Shown piece by piece: positions 11,276-23,718 of a DNA stretch of 64,000 bases; position 1 is the stretch's first letter; the number at the start of each line of letters is the position of its first letter. The stretch lies in contig OX578139.1 in the NCBI GenBank assembly GCA_951213105.1, forward strand, positions 68,635,254-68,699,253. Direction: 5' to 3'. Origin of the DNA: Amaurobius ferox. Taxonomy: Eukaryota > Arthropoda > Arachnida > Araneae > Amaurobiidae. Under the pieces are notes generated by a model. It ran no database searches. It worked only from the letters and a program-made list of their open reading frames with translations, and was not told the DNA's origin. The position numbers were made by a program, and so were the translations under genes.

Positions 11276-12317
11276 GTTCAATTTTTAAAAATTCAATTAA
11301 TAGATTTAAAATTGTATTTTAATTGCTGAGAGTATGGCGTTATCGCTTAAACTAATAGCTTATGGGTTGCTTAGGAGTTTAATGTTATTTAATCAATGTT
11401 TCTTGGTACCACTGTATATTAGTACATGTATCTCGAGGGTTTTATTTATTTTCTATTTTTAAGATTTTATTATTTTATCCTAAAATGTTATTTTTCATTT
11501 GTTCTTTCTTTTGTCTTTCGGGTTTACCTTTTCTACATTATTCCTAAATTGGTTCTTATTTCAGCTTTTACCAAATACTTTTTGTAATAAACATTTTAAA
11601 TAACAATATTGGAATCTGAGTAGTATTATTACTATATGTCTATGTTCTACGTCTATGTATGTCTCTGTTTATTATTTTTGTCTATGTGCATTATCTTTGT
11701 ATATTGCACATGTTTTTTTGTGTTATTTCTGTGTTTTTCCTGCCTGTACGTTGTAACTGCTCAGCACCCTTTTGGTGAGCTGGATGGTTTGAGTAATCAT
11801 AATACTAAAACACATTCATCAGAATCATGCAATATGAAACAGGATTGAAATAGTGGGATTTTGTATCATTCATTTAGTTATTGAATATATTTATCTTAAG
11901 CTAAAAGAATAACAATAATTAATAATCAATCTAAACCAAAACCATCAAATTGAGATACTCATCTAGCGTGAAAATAAAAATTATCCGAAAAGGTATCATA
12001 CTGGATAATTCTAATTAAAAAGTCTTAACTAAATTACGGCGAACACAGTACATGCATTTTCGCCACTGAACTTTCCATCTTCTTAAAGTTTGTCATTGTA
12101 TGATGCAATCCATATATATCTAGGAGCTGAGTTAAAATATCATTCTTTTAGTGACATATATAATTCAAATTGTTCGAGTTAAGAATAATTTCGAACTAAT
12201 AACACAGGAAAATACTTCAATGAAGACCCAAAACATCTCTCCAGATGTCTTTTAAAAACCACGTGAAGTGATTCGTGCTCTGTTTATGTACAGTCCTATC
12301 AGCAGGAAATGAAACAA
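11276..12317. other. No convincing gene
   Basis: A 70-codon plus frame (11636-11848) starts with a very hydrophobic Phe/Leu/Cys/Val stretch and then a short hydrophilic tail. It is T-rich sequence rather than a recognisable secreted protein. Confidence 0.4.
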
Positions 12318-13268
12318 CAAAAAATCTGATGTGGGCAACACATGACTTTCCTTATATAATGTAATGAATTTACTACTTTTACAGTAAAGAAATAGGTTTA
12401 TCTTACAGTAGATACTTATATTCTTTCCAAGATATTGAATTTTTGACAATTAGTCGTCATTTTCATTGATTTAGTGTCATTTTTATCCATTTGGCGAGAT
12501 TTTCGTTAATTTAGCAACATGCCAAAAAGTCGCCAAGCTGGCGACATTCCGCCAAATTCGTCGCCAAGTGTTATGGACGCCAAGTGTTATGGACGAAGAA
12601 ATAAGGTATTCTTACAGCAGATAAATGACTATTGGAGTTCAAATACAAAAGTATTACTCATAGTATCTATTTTTATGAATGGAACGAGTTAGATCCACGA
12701 GAATGATGTCATCCAATTTATCGCATGGTATTACATATGAAAAGTGAACATGTTTCTCAATAGGAATTTTTTTTTTATTTTATATGACTTTTTGATAATT
12801 TTTTTGAAAAATGTGCAATATCTCGAGAACGGTTCATGTTAGCGTTCTAAAATTTATGTCAATCGTTTTTTAATGAAAAATTACATAAGAAATGTCTATT
12901 TACGTAATTTTATTAGCGGTTTTGATTTTTTGACGAATTTTTAAAAATTTCACTCGAAAATTTAGGGGGGTTCTGAACATTCGATTGCGTATAAAAACAA
13001 TATACTTCTAGTGTTTATGGATTGTAATTTTTGTACCAAATTTCGTTTGAATCGGTCCATTTGTTCGTCAGTTATCGTCTCCACAGACTCACTGGCACAC
13101 AAACACACACACACACACATACTTTCACACACACACACAGACATCACTTAAAAAATGTTCGATTCGTGATCAGGGATGCTTGAAACGTGCTCTCCCGTCG
13201 AAGACTCGAATTCGAATTTTTGACCCCGTCACAATACTTTCCTTATACATTATGTATATAAGGAAAGT
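12318..13268 (+). mobile_element. F2 element, full length
   Basis: It starts AAAAATCTGATGTGGGCAAC with the same 5' hairpin as F1. It carries a cluster of TTGGCGA/TCGCCAA motifs (about 12490-12570), the CTCGAGAACGGTTCATG box, and AAATTTCGTTTGAATCGGTC before a CACA tract at about 13100-13140. After it come GAAACGTGCTCTCCCGTCGA and the terminal palindrome CTTTCCTTATACATTATGTA to GGAAAGT at 13268. Confidence 0.9.
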
Positions 13269-13962
13269 AATAAATAAAGCGTCTCAAAACTGCTCTTTCG
13301 TTTATGGAATAGTGGCATCTAGCGACGCCTAGCGTAGTTAGGCAAATTTTGTCAAAATCCAATAAGTGATCATCTGGAAATCCCGAATTCTTCGAATTTG
13401 ACACAATGCTACTTCTTGACCCATAGGATTAAAATGACATTACAGTCGAAAACATGTGCCGATGTTCCTCCATGTCAAACACCAAACAGTTTAACGAACC
13501 AAGAATATTTTATTGGGAACTAAAGTGGCAAGGTGATAATTTACTCTAACTATTATTAATTTGCCTGTTCTGGGAACTTTTAACTTCAAACCATTATATG
13601 AAATCAGTTGAAATTGACTTCTTGACTAACCTGTTATCTGACCTATTGTCACCTTAACAGAGCAGAAAATCCTGTGCTTAAAAAAACATCTAATCATATC
13701 CATTCTACATAAACGCATTTCCATGTCTGAACTGTTAATAGATGTAAGTTTTTGTCAAGAAATTTTTTGACACGTCATGACTTTATTTCAATTCTTCCTG
13801 CTGCAACTACCAAATGAACGAACGGTCCATATCACTTTGAGGCTTAATCATTCGTCTTACAAACGATTATTTTATTGGTGAGAAAATTAATTCATCGCTG
13901 CATCAAGATATATCCAAAGTCTGGCCACAACAGATTGTCTGCGCATATCAAGGTCTAATAAA
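13269..13962. other. No feature seen
   Basis: Moderate-complexity sequence between an F2 and an F3 copy with no recognisable gene. Confidence 0.5.
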
Positions 13963-15260
13963 ACAAGAAAGATCAATCATGCTTAAAGCATTGATTATGA
14001 AACACTTTCCAACTTCAATGCAATTTTATTTAAACAAGTCTAAAATGCAATACATTCCTCGGTAATATTTTGAAACTTATCACAATACTGCATTAATTTA
14101 TTATATTTGAAAACTTAAACCTTCATCGAAAAAAATGAACTTCATTCAAATGACGGCATTAAAATATAAATTGCCTGGTTTAAACATCTCTAAAATGTTA
14201 TACATTCCTCGGTAATAGTTTTAGAATTATCATAATACTACGATAATTCATTATATTTGAAAACTTCATCGAAAACAACTGAAATTAATTCAAATGACGT
14301 CATAGAAAAAATAACACGCCTGGATCTTTCTATAAAAACAGGATTGCATTCATAACTTTCTCCCATTCATTTCATTCATCACAATACTATAATAATTTAT
14401 TTTATTTAAACATTTTATTTCAGACCATGGAGCTACAAATAATTAAACTCTATGCTTAAAACTTCATCGAAAAAAATCGTCCTTCTCTTTATAAAATCAA
14501 TTAATATTTCATTCATATCAGCCATGCAGACTCTATGGACTAAATTATTTTGTGTTAAAAAAATACAGGAATTCTAATACAACTCATTCTACATATTTTG
14601 CTGTTTACATTTTACATAGGTGAAAAATAGGCTTAGTTGTAGAAATAATCAAATTTAGATGAGCATTTCAACTCAAATATATTGTCATTGCGTTGTTTCA
14701 GTATGTAGATGCACAGAATTTAAGCAAAAATAAAGTAGTTTTAGGACGGATACAACACTCAATATAAATTAAAAAGGGAATTAAATCACGATTTTGAGAC
14801 AAGATGGATGCCATATATCATTTTGAAGTGGGTCATGTGATCATTTCATACCATGGTCACGTGATCGTTTCATATAAGATGTGTAATTATTATTTTAATT
14901 TTTATGTAAAAAACTAGTAAATATATTTCGCTGAATTTTTTTTTTATATATTTTATGGAACAATTTGAATATTACTTAAAATTTTCGATGCAATTTTTGA
15001 ATTTTAAATCCGCTTAAAAAATGTTTGAAAAATTAGGTCCCATAGGGCTCAATGTATTTCATTTTTTCAACCCGGGTTCAATCCAAAACTATTTAGGTGA
15101 TATTATTCATTTGTATTCCCAAAGGTCCTACAGACCGTCTGAACAACATACTAAAATTTCATTTTGATTAAGTCATTTTTACGGCAGTTATTGTGCTAAC
15201 GGACAGACAGACAGAATGAACAAAGTCATAAACACTTTTCAACTTTGTTGTAAAGTGTTA
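13963..15260 (+). mobile_element. F3 element, full length
   Basis: A good reference copy. The 5' hairpin is GATCAATCATGCTTAAAGCA. The subterminal AACACTTTCCAAC and three tandem-related units of about 180 bp follow. TGACGTCA (14295) and TATAAAAA (14331) lie 36 bp apart. GTCACGTGATCG, GAACCCGGGTTC-type and CAGACAGACAG follow, then the terminal CACTTTTCAACTTTGTTGTA palindrome. Confidence 0.92.
14295..14338 (+). promoter_or_regulatory. CRE-like and TATA-like pair in F3
   Basis: TGACGTCA at 14295-14302 and TATAAAAA at 14331-14338. The same pair with the same 36-bp spacing is at 17140/17176 and 19726/19762. It looks like a Pol II promoter module but transcription is not shown by the sequence. Confidence 0.45.
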
Positions 15261-15867
15261 AAAAGGTCCATATAAAAAATTCATCCTATTAGAAGTTATA
15301 AACTTCATAGAAAAGAGTTATAACAACCTTTAAAAACATTAAAAATAGAAAAAAGAATTACGGTTTTAAAAATGAAGCAAATTTCACTTTCTTCTCAGTA
15401 TTTTTCTCTACAAAGAGATAACAAGGGTGAAACTTATACTTGTGAGGATAAAACTTATACTCTGTTAATACTACCTAAAGTTCCTCCAAATGTATCAATT
15501 GTTTTCTGCGATATGGTCTAAGATTTTTTGCGTTGTAATTGAACCTGTGTAAAATAATTAGTAAAGATATCTCATATCATCATATCGTATTGATCTGCTA
15601 GAGCATTTGAAACAAGTGTCAAGTTTGAAGCAATGTGAGACTTTTAATAAACTCTTTTTGATAAACTCTAACAAGTATATCAAAAATAATACTTTTTGCG
15701 CGAAATAAAATGTGAATAAAATATCATTCCACAGAAAAAGGTAGTATAAATAGTTTCAGTGTGTTTATATTTCGGGGCAAAAGTGCGGTATCAGCACTTA
15801 GTTTTATCTTTACAATAAACTAATATAATTTACCTACATCATTCATATTGTTATAAATATTACTAGA
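15261..15867. other. No feature seen
   Basis: AT-rich, no repeat or gene recognised before the F5 repeat. Confidence 0.5.
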
Positions 15868-16225
15868 AAATATACCCGGCATTGCCCGCGATATAAGATG
15901 ATCGGCCATGGCGTAGCTGTTTGTACCCATGAAGAAATTTATTTATATGTATTTTAATATTATAAGCAGGCGTATTCATAAAGCAATTTTTGGTTTTTGA
16001 GAATTTGCTATAAATTCCGGTAAACAAAATTTAAAGAACGCTTTAATAATACGCCCGCTTATAATAACTATAACGACAACAAAAAATATCTCCGAGGCTC
16101 ATCGTCCGGGGTTCTGAAGTACCTGTATGCCAAATTTCATGCCGCGTACGATGCTTAGATTTCTCGCACGCACGCACACACACACACACACACGTATACA
16201 AACATGTTATTTTATTATGTATAGA
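15868..16225 (+). repeat. F5 interspersed repeat with CA microsatellite
   Basis: It begins ATACCCGGCATTGCCCGCG, contains CTGTATGCCAAATTTCATGC and GCTTAGATTTCTC, then a CGCACGCACACACACA tract, and ends TTTTATTATGTATAGATG. A second, poorer match is near 47480-47600. CCGGCATTGCCCG-type starts are common in arthropod interspersed repeats. Confidence 0.6.
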
Positions 16226-16807
16226 TGTATTCGTGCAGATCATCTGTAATTTTTTTAAAGCTAGGGCTCTGGAAATAACAATTTAATTAGCTCTAAGTTT
16301 TGAAATTCTTCTTTAGCTGAGATCAATATTTTCTTCCTCCAATAGAAATTTATTAGCATTATTTAGCTTCATAATAAGTTCATAACTTCATAAACAGTTT
16401 CATTAACACTAGATGTCATTCTACGTGCATTTTTACCAAACTAAGTCAGTACAATCATTTTAGCTTAAAATATATTTTTCTACGAAATTAAGCCTCTAGT
16501 TGCAAAAATAAGAGTGTGCCCCAAGTTTACAAAAGTTCTGGCTCATAAAATTTACAGCAGAAGAGACGATCAGGCAAATTGATTCCACCAAGTTTCATTT
16601 GTCTGATTGAACGTAAGAGAGTTTAAACACCCCAAAGCATCGCATTTTGCATTGTCACACGGTAAAAGTATAGAGAAGTGAAGCTGGATATTGGAATCTT
16701 TTAACTACCTAGCAATAATGGTTATGGTACTTTTGCGTTGTCACGTGTTAAAACGACACATTCTGGAAAAAGCAGATTGGCGATAAACAACCGCTTTGAA
16801 CACTTTA
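16226..16807. other. No feature seen
   Basis: Nothing recognisable between the F5 repeat and an F3 copy. Confidence 0.5.
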
Positions 16808-18460
16808 ACAAGATAGATCAATCATGCTTAAAGCATTGATTATGAAACACATTCCAACTTCAATGCAATTTTATTTAAACATCTCTAAAATGCAATACAT
16901 TCCTGAGTAATATTTCAAAACTTATCACAATACTACATTAATTTATTATATTTGAAAACTTAAACCTTCATCGAAAAAAATGAAATTCATTCAAATGAAG
17001 GCATTGAAATATAAATTGCCTGGTTCAAATATCTCTAAAATTCGATACATTCCTCGGAAATATTTTTAAAATCATCATAATACTACAATAATTTTTTATA
17101 TTTAAAAACTTTATCGAAAACAACTGACATTCATTCAAATGACGTCATAGAACAAATAACACGCCTGGCTCTCTCTATAAAAACAGCATTTCATTCATAA
17201 CATTTTCCCATTAATTTCATTCATCACAGTACTAAAATAATTTATTTTATTTAAAAAAACTTAAGACCATGGAACTACAAGTAATTAAACTCTATGCTTT
17301 AAACTTCATAAAAAAATCGTCCTTCTCTCTACAAAATCAATGAATATTTTGTTCACTTATATCAGCTACGCAGACTCCATGAGCTAAATACTTTTACGTT
17401 AAAAAAATACATCAATTCTTATGCAATTCATCCTACATATTTTGCTGTTTACATTTTACATAAATGAAAAATGGGCTTCGTTGTAGAAATAATCAAATGT
17501 GGATGATCATTTAAACTCAAATATATTGTCATTGCGTTGTTTTAGTATGTAGATGCATAGAATTTAGGCAAAAATAAAGTGGTTTTAGGACGAATACAAC
17601 ACTTAATATGAATTGAAAAGAATTTTAAAAATCACGATTTTGAGAGAAGATGGATGCCATATTTTATATTGAAGTGGGTCACGTGATCTTTTCATATAAT
17701 GGTCACGTGATCGCTTCATATAAGAGGTGTAATTATTATTTTAATTTTTATTTAACAAACTACTGAATATATTTTGCTGAAATTTTTTTATATATTTTAT
17801 CATTTAAACTCAATTGATCATTACTGTACTTAATTGATTATATTGATCATTTAAACTCAAATATAATATATTTTCGTTGTTTCAGTATGTAGATGCACAG
17901 AATTTAAGCAAAAATAGTGGTTTTAGGAATGATGCAACACTCAATATGAATTAAAAAGGACTTTAAAAATCACGATTTTGAGACAAGATGGATGCCATAT
18001 ATCATTTTGAAGTGGGTCACGTGATCGTTTCATATCATGGTCACGTGATCGCTTCATATAAGAGGTGTTAATATTATTTTAATTTTTATTTAAAAAACTT
18101 CTGAATATATTTCGCTAAATTTTTTTTATATATTTTACGGAACAATTTGAATATTACCTAAAATTTTTCGAAGCCATTTGTGAATTTTAAATCCGCTTAA
18201 AAAATGTTTGAAAAATTAGTTCCCATAGGGTTCAATGTATTTCATTTTTTCAACCAGGGTTCAATCCAAAATTAATTGGGTGATATTATTCATTTATATT
18301 CCCATAGGTCCTACAGACAGTCTGAACAACGTACTAAAATTTCATTTTGATTAAATCATTTTTATGGCAGTTATCGTGCTAACGGTGAGACAGACAGACA
18401 GACAGAATGAATGACTGAACAAAGTCATAAACACTTTTCAACTTTGTTGTAAAGTGTTAA
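16808..18460 (+). mobile_element. F3 element with internal partial duplication
   Basis: It follows the 13963 copy until TTTTTATATATTTTAT at about 17795. It then re-enters at TCATTTAAACTCAAATATA and repeats about 300 bp (second CAGTATGTAGATGCACAG at 17884, second GTCACGTGATC pair at about 18015-18050) before the normal 3' end. The repeated part differs at scattered bases from the first. Confidence 0.88.
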
Positions 18461-19392
18461 AAAGTGTTAAAATTTAATTAAAAATATATATAAATAAAAA
18501 TTTGGAAAAAGGCTTTTTGACGTGCTTTAGCTCCGGTATAGGTGTTACTGTGTGAGAAAAAATAGATTTATGAGTGCGGTAGGTATTGCTGCCACGCAAA
18601 CAGACAAACAGAAATATTATTTTTATAGCATAAGATATAGATTTATGCATTCATTACAAATTGTAGAAATTAAATGTCAAGTTACATTAAAACTGCATCG
18701 TGTCTTCCTTATTTTAGCAGTTTTTGCTTTGAAAAATGTGCCATAACAGTTTGAAGTATTGCAATTCAAGAATAAACGATAATATATTTTACCTGAAAAT
18801 AAAAGGTTATTTGCTAGTAAATTGAAAAACAAGAGTGATAAGTAATTTTTAAACACATTTTTAATTAAAAGTGCATATATTAAAATGCAAATCAAAAAAT
18901 TGTTGTTAAAGAGAATACGCCAATTTTTTTAAATGGCTTCGACTTCTGTCAGACATGATTTTTTTTTCGCGCTTGCCAAGATATCTTCTACTGGGTTTAA
19001 ATGAAATAAAACTAACAAAACAAATCTAGGAATTTAGAAATATAGAGTTAGCATGTCAGGATATTTTTATTTTCAGCATATGAAAAAAATGACACCTATG
19101 GAAAAGAAATTCAATAATGTTTCCCGAAACAGAAAGCTTTTTTCCCTATAAAACTGCAAGTAAAAAATAAATTAAAAATCGGATTGATATCTAGCTGCAT
19201 ATTGCTGTCCTCTAAATGAATTAGGATATATTTTAAATAAATTCGCCACATATTTGTTGCTATATCTTGACAGCCAATTAAAAAAAGTATAAGAACGTCT
19301 AAAATTTTGAGAACGCGGATCTGAGTACTTGTACTGTGTCAGTATAATCGTTATATCTTAGCCATTTGTTCACATTTCTTTATGATATGTAA
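18461..19392. other. No gene seen
   Basis: Opposed short frames at 18552-18895 overlap each other and match nothing I recognise. Confidence 0.45.
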
Positions 19393-20674
19393 AACAAGAA
19401 AGATCAATCATACTTAAAGCATTGATTATGAAACACTTTCCAACTTCAATGCAATTGTATTTAAACATGTCTAAAATGCAATACATTCCTCAGTAATATT
19501 TTAAAACTTTTCACAATACTACATTAATTTATTATATATGAAAACATAAACCTTCATCGAAAAAAATGAATTTCATTCAAATGATGGCATTGAAATATAA
19601 ATTGCCTGTTTTAAACATCTCTAAAATGGGATACAATCCTCGGTAATATTTTTAGAATTATCATAATACTACGACAATTTATTATATTTGACAACTTCAT
19701 CGAAAACAACTGAAATTCATTCAAATGACGTCATAGAAAAAATAACACGCCTGGCTCTCTCTATAAAAGCATCATTTCATTCATAAATAATTTCCCATTC
19801 ATGTCATTCATCGCAATACTATAATAATTTATTTTATTTAAAAATTATGACCATGGAGCTACAAGTAATTAAACTCTATGCTTAAAACTTCATCGAAGAA
19901 AATCGTCCATTTCATTCATATCAGCTATGCAGACTCCATGAACTAAATGATTTTGTCTTAAAGAAATACAGCAATTCTAATACAACTCATTCTACATATT
20001 TTGCTGTTTACATTTTACATAGGTGAAAAATAGGCTTCGTTATAGAAATAATCAAATTTGGATGAGCATTTAAACTCAAATATATTGTAATTGCGTTATT
20101 TCAGTATGTAGATGCACAGAATTTAAGCAAAAATAAAGTGGTTTTAGGAATGATACAACACTCAATATGAATTAAAAAGAACTTTAAAAATCACGATTTC
20201 GAGACAAGATGGATGCCATATATCATTATGAAGTGGGTCACGTGATCTTTTCATATCATGGTCACGTGATCGCTTCATATAAGAGGTCTTATTATTTTAA
20301 TTTTTATTTAAAAAACTTCTGAATATATTTCGCTGATTTTTTTTTATATATTTTACGGAACAATTTGAATATTACCTAAAATTTTCGAAGCAATTTGTGA
20401 ATTTTAAATCCGCTTAAAAAATATTTGAAAAATTAGGTCCCATAGGGCTCAACGTAATTTCATTTCTTCAACCCGGGTTCAATCAAAAACTAATTGGGTG
20501 ATAGTATTCATTTATATTCCCATAGGTTCTACAGACCGTCTGAGCAACATACTAAAATTTCATTTTGATTAAGTCATTTTTACGGTAGATATCGTGCTAA
20601 CGGACAGACAGACGGACAGACAGACAGAATGAATAAAGTCATAAACACTTTTCAACTTTGTTGTAAAGTGTTAA
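19393..20674 (+). mobile_element. F3 element, full length
   Basis: Same order of parts as the 13963 copy. TGACGTCA lies at 19726-19733 and TATAAAAG at 19762-19769. About 30 bp near 19905 (CTTCTCTTTATAAAATCAA-type) are missing. The microsatellite is GACAGACAGACGGACAGACA and the terminus ends GTAAAGTGTTAAAA. Confidence 0.9.
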
Positions 20675-21310
20675 AAATGAGACGTAATTTTAGATAATGT
20701 AGAAAAAATGTATTTTTTTTTGCTCAGCAGGTGTATGTGGACCTGTAACGTGGCCGTAACAGTGTCAACATTTCTATTGAGGAATATTATCGAAATATAT
20801 TTCGCAGACTTTTGTTCCGTAGCGATGAAATAATTAATTGAGTATCTGTCTTTTCTAAACTGCAATAGATAGATATAAATAGTGAGCAAAAATATTTCAG
20901 TACGAATCCTAAAAGTTCAGTTCAATCCATTTTCTTGATCTATAATTTGTTTTAAAAAGCCCTGATAGTTTCAGAGCAACCGTCTTGAAAACTTGAAGAA
21001 GAATGAACATTTTCCATTTCTGAAGTCCGTAATGTTTATATCTCAGGTCCAAACGGCTAGTTATGAAAGAAAAGCAAAACATGTATAGCCCTTCAATGGT
21101 TGTATAATGTCAAAAACTCCAATGGTTATGAAATTGGATTAAGTATCAGGCCTTTAGTTTTCGAAATGTAGTGATTACAATTTCTCAGATTCTGTAAGAT
21201 CTACAATGCGAGCTCAAACTTGTATAGTTCATATTCGCTCTAGAAATATTAAGTTGTTTCATATATACATCTTTACGTACCATAGACATATATTATCTGT
21301 TGTGAAAGAC
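20675..21310. other. No gene seen
   Basis: A 72-codon minus frame (20671-20889) begins inside the F3 end and shows no family features. Confidence 0.45.
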
Positions 21311-22270
21311 AAAAAATCTGATGTGGACAGCACATGACTTTCTTTATATAATGAAATGTATTTACTATTTTTACAGTAAAATCAAAATAGGTTATTGTTA
21401 TTCTTATAGTAGATAGTTATATTTTTCTCAAGATATTGAATTTTCGTCAAATAGTCGTTATTTTCATTGATTTGGCGTCATTTTTATCCATTTGGCAAGA
21501 TTTTCTTTGATTTGGTAATATTTAAAAAGTCGCCAAGTTGTCAACATTCCGCCAAATTCATCGCCAAAATATCCCCAAGCGTTATGGATGGAGAAATAAT
21601 TTATTATTATAGCAGATAAATGGCTATTGGCATTCAAATACAAAAGTAATACTCAAAGTATCTTTTTTCATGAATGGAACGAGCTAGATCCACGAGATTG
21701 ATGTCACCAAATATATCCGTCTAGATTATACCTGACGATAAGATATATCCGTGAAGATTATAACTGAAGTAATATAACTGTTCGATACTTTTTTTTAAAA
21801 ATGTGCAATATCTCGAGAACGTTTCATGCTAGCGTTCTAAAATTTATGTTAATCGTTTTCTAATAAAAAATTATATAAGAAATGTCTATTTGCGTAACTT
21901 TATTAGAGGTTTTGATTTTGATGATTTTTTCAAAATTTCACTCGAAAATTTAGGGGGTTCTGAACATTCGATTGCGTATAAAAACAATAGGTTTCTAGTA
22001 TTCAAGTATTGTAATTTTTGTACCAAATTTCGTTCGAATCGGTCCATTCGTTCGTCAGTTATCGTCTCCACAGATTCACTGTCAACCTCACACACACACA
22101 CACACTTTCACAATCACGCACACACATACACACACACACAGACATCACCTCAAAAATGTTCGATTCGTGATCAGGGATGCTTGAAACGTGCTCTCCCGTC
22201 GAAAACTCGAATTCGAATTTTCGATCCCGTCACAATACTTTCCTTATACATTATTGTATATAAAGAAAGT
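21311..22270 (+). mobile_element. F2 element, full length
   Basis: It carries the 5' hairpin (with GGACAG in the loop), the TTGGC/GCCAA cluster, CTCGAGAACGTTTCATGC, the CACACACATACACACA tract at about 22090-22140 and the terminal palindrome ending GAAAGT at 22270. The long frame through it (21890-22396) is repeat sequence, not a gene. Confidence 0.9.
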
Positions 22271-22480
22271 AATAAGTCTGAAAACAACGAATATACTTAT
22301 TGTACTTTAGTGCAGTTTTATATTAGAAGACGTTATTGTTGTAAAAGGTTTATCTGGATGGAGCCATCGCCGATTATTTTAAAGATCTCTAAGTAATGCA
22401 CATTTTAACTTCGCATTGAATTAGCTAAAAAGGTGAATAAACTACGTTTAATTACATTAGTGCTTATAAATGCAACGTTA

Positions 22481-23201
22481 AAAAATCTAATGTGGGCAGA
22501 ACATGACTTTCCCTACAGACTCAAATCCATATTGTATTTATTCCTTTAATAATTCGATAAATTGAGTTTAATTGCACAGAATAATAACAAACGTAATTAT
22601 TTAAAATGGCACAGGTTCTGCACGTTTCGTTTTCATGTGGTAACTGGATTTATTTCCAAAGATGGCTTAGCTGTAATGCCAAACAACTAAAATATTGAGA
22701 ACGGTTAGTCCTAGAGATATGCAAGTGATCGTATTCTTTTATCGTCATAAATTATGTATAAAAGAAGCATTTAATTGATACGTTTGAGTATACGTAAACT
22801 TTCCTTGTAGATTTCTATGATTCTTTGGGTCATTTTGCAAACAAAAAGCAGATTCTTTTTTAATGAATCGTATCAAAATCTAATCAGTACCAGGGTACCT
22901 CATAAGTGATCTATCTACCAATTTTTGTGAAATTCGGTCAATTAGTCTTTTCAGTTAGAGGGGATAAAGGCAATTTTTATGAAATTTGGGCCAGGCAAAA
23001 TTTTATGAAATGTAGGCCATTAGTTTTGGGATTAGAGTGGATGCATACATTGCACAGACACACACACATACGTTAAGATAAAAATAGGTTTTTAGTATTC
23101 TAGATGTTCCAAAACGTGTAGATCCATCGAAAACTCGAGTTGCGATTTTTGGCATGATTTTAATACTTTCCCTATGCATTACCATGTATTGCAGGGCATG
23201 T
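22481..23201 (+). mobile_element. F1 element, full length, one degraded unit
   Basis: It starts AAAAATCTAATGTGGGCAG with ACTTTCCCTACAG. GAGAACGGTTAGTCCTAGAG lies at about 22698. One body unit and a partial one follow, then ACACACACATACG, and a 3' palindrome ending CATGTATTGCAGGGCATG. Confidence 0.88.
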
Positions 23202-23319
23202 AAAAGCAATCCCTAGATAAAAATGAAAAAAATCCAAAATTGCGACAAAATATTGTGCAAAATAATAGTGGATCTATATTGTGAAAGTAAACACATTAGA
23301 TTGAAAAATATAGCAATGG

Positions 23320-23432
23320 ATAATGGTTTTATGAAATGTGGGTCATTAGTTTTGTGGTTAGAGTGGATACATACATTGGACAGATACACACACACACGTC
23401 CACTATACATTATTGTGTATTGTAGGGAAAGT
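23320..23432 (+). mobile_element. F1 deletion derivative
   Basis: Only the last body segment (GGTCATTAGTTTTGTGGTTA, GAGTGGATACATACATTG), an ACACACACAC tract and the palindromic terminus ending GTAGGGAAAGT remain. Internal sequence between tract and palindrome is deleted. Confidence 0.75.
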
Positions 23433-23718
23433 AATATAGGAAGAAAGTTAATCGCACCAGTACCTTAATGGATGGAGCAGCAAGTAACCGGATTGCTTGG
23501 CAGATTGATGCTCAGTTGAGATGAGTTCTACGCAGCATGTACAGTAGCTTTAAAATTCCATCTTATATATTAAACCAAAATATTCTATTTTGTATTCTCA
23601 CCTGTTTTAATAACGTCTTCCTGGAATATCGTCAAGCACATCAATAACTTGTAGGAAAGGTGCAAGAGTGCGCAAGTTAGATCAATCTATATTACAGTAA
23701 CCATGTCCGAGCGAATTA

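Noticed and set aside
21890..22396. 168-codon frame
   Set aside because: It runs through the F2 body, its CA microsatellite and terminal palindrome. The equivalent frame is broken in the other F2 copies.
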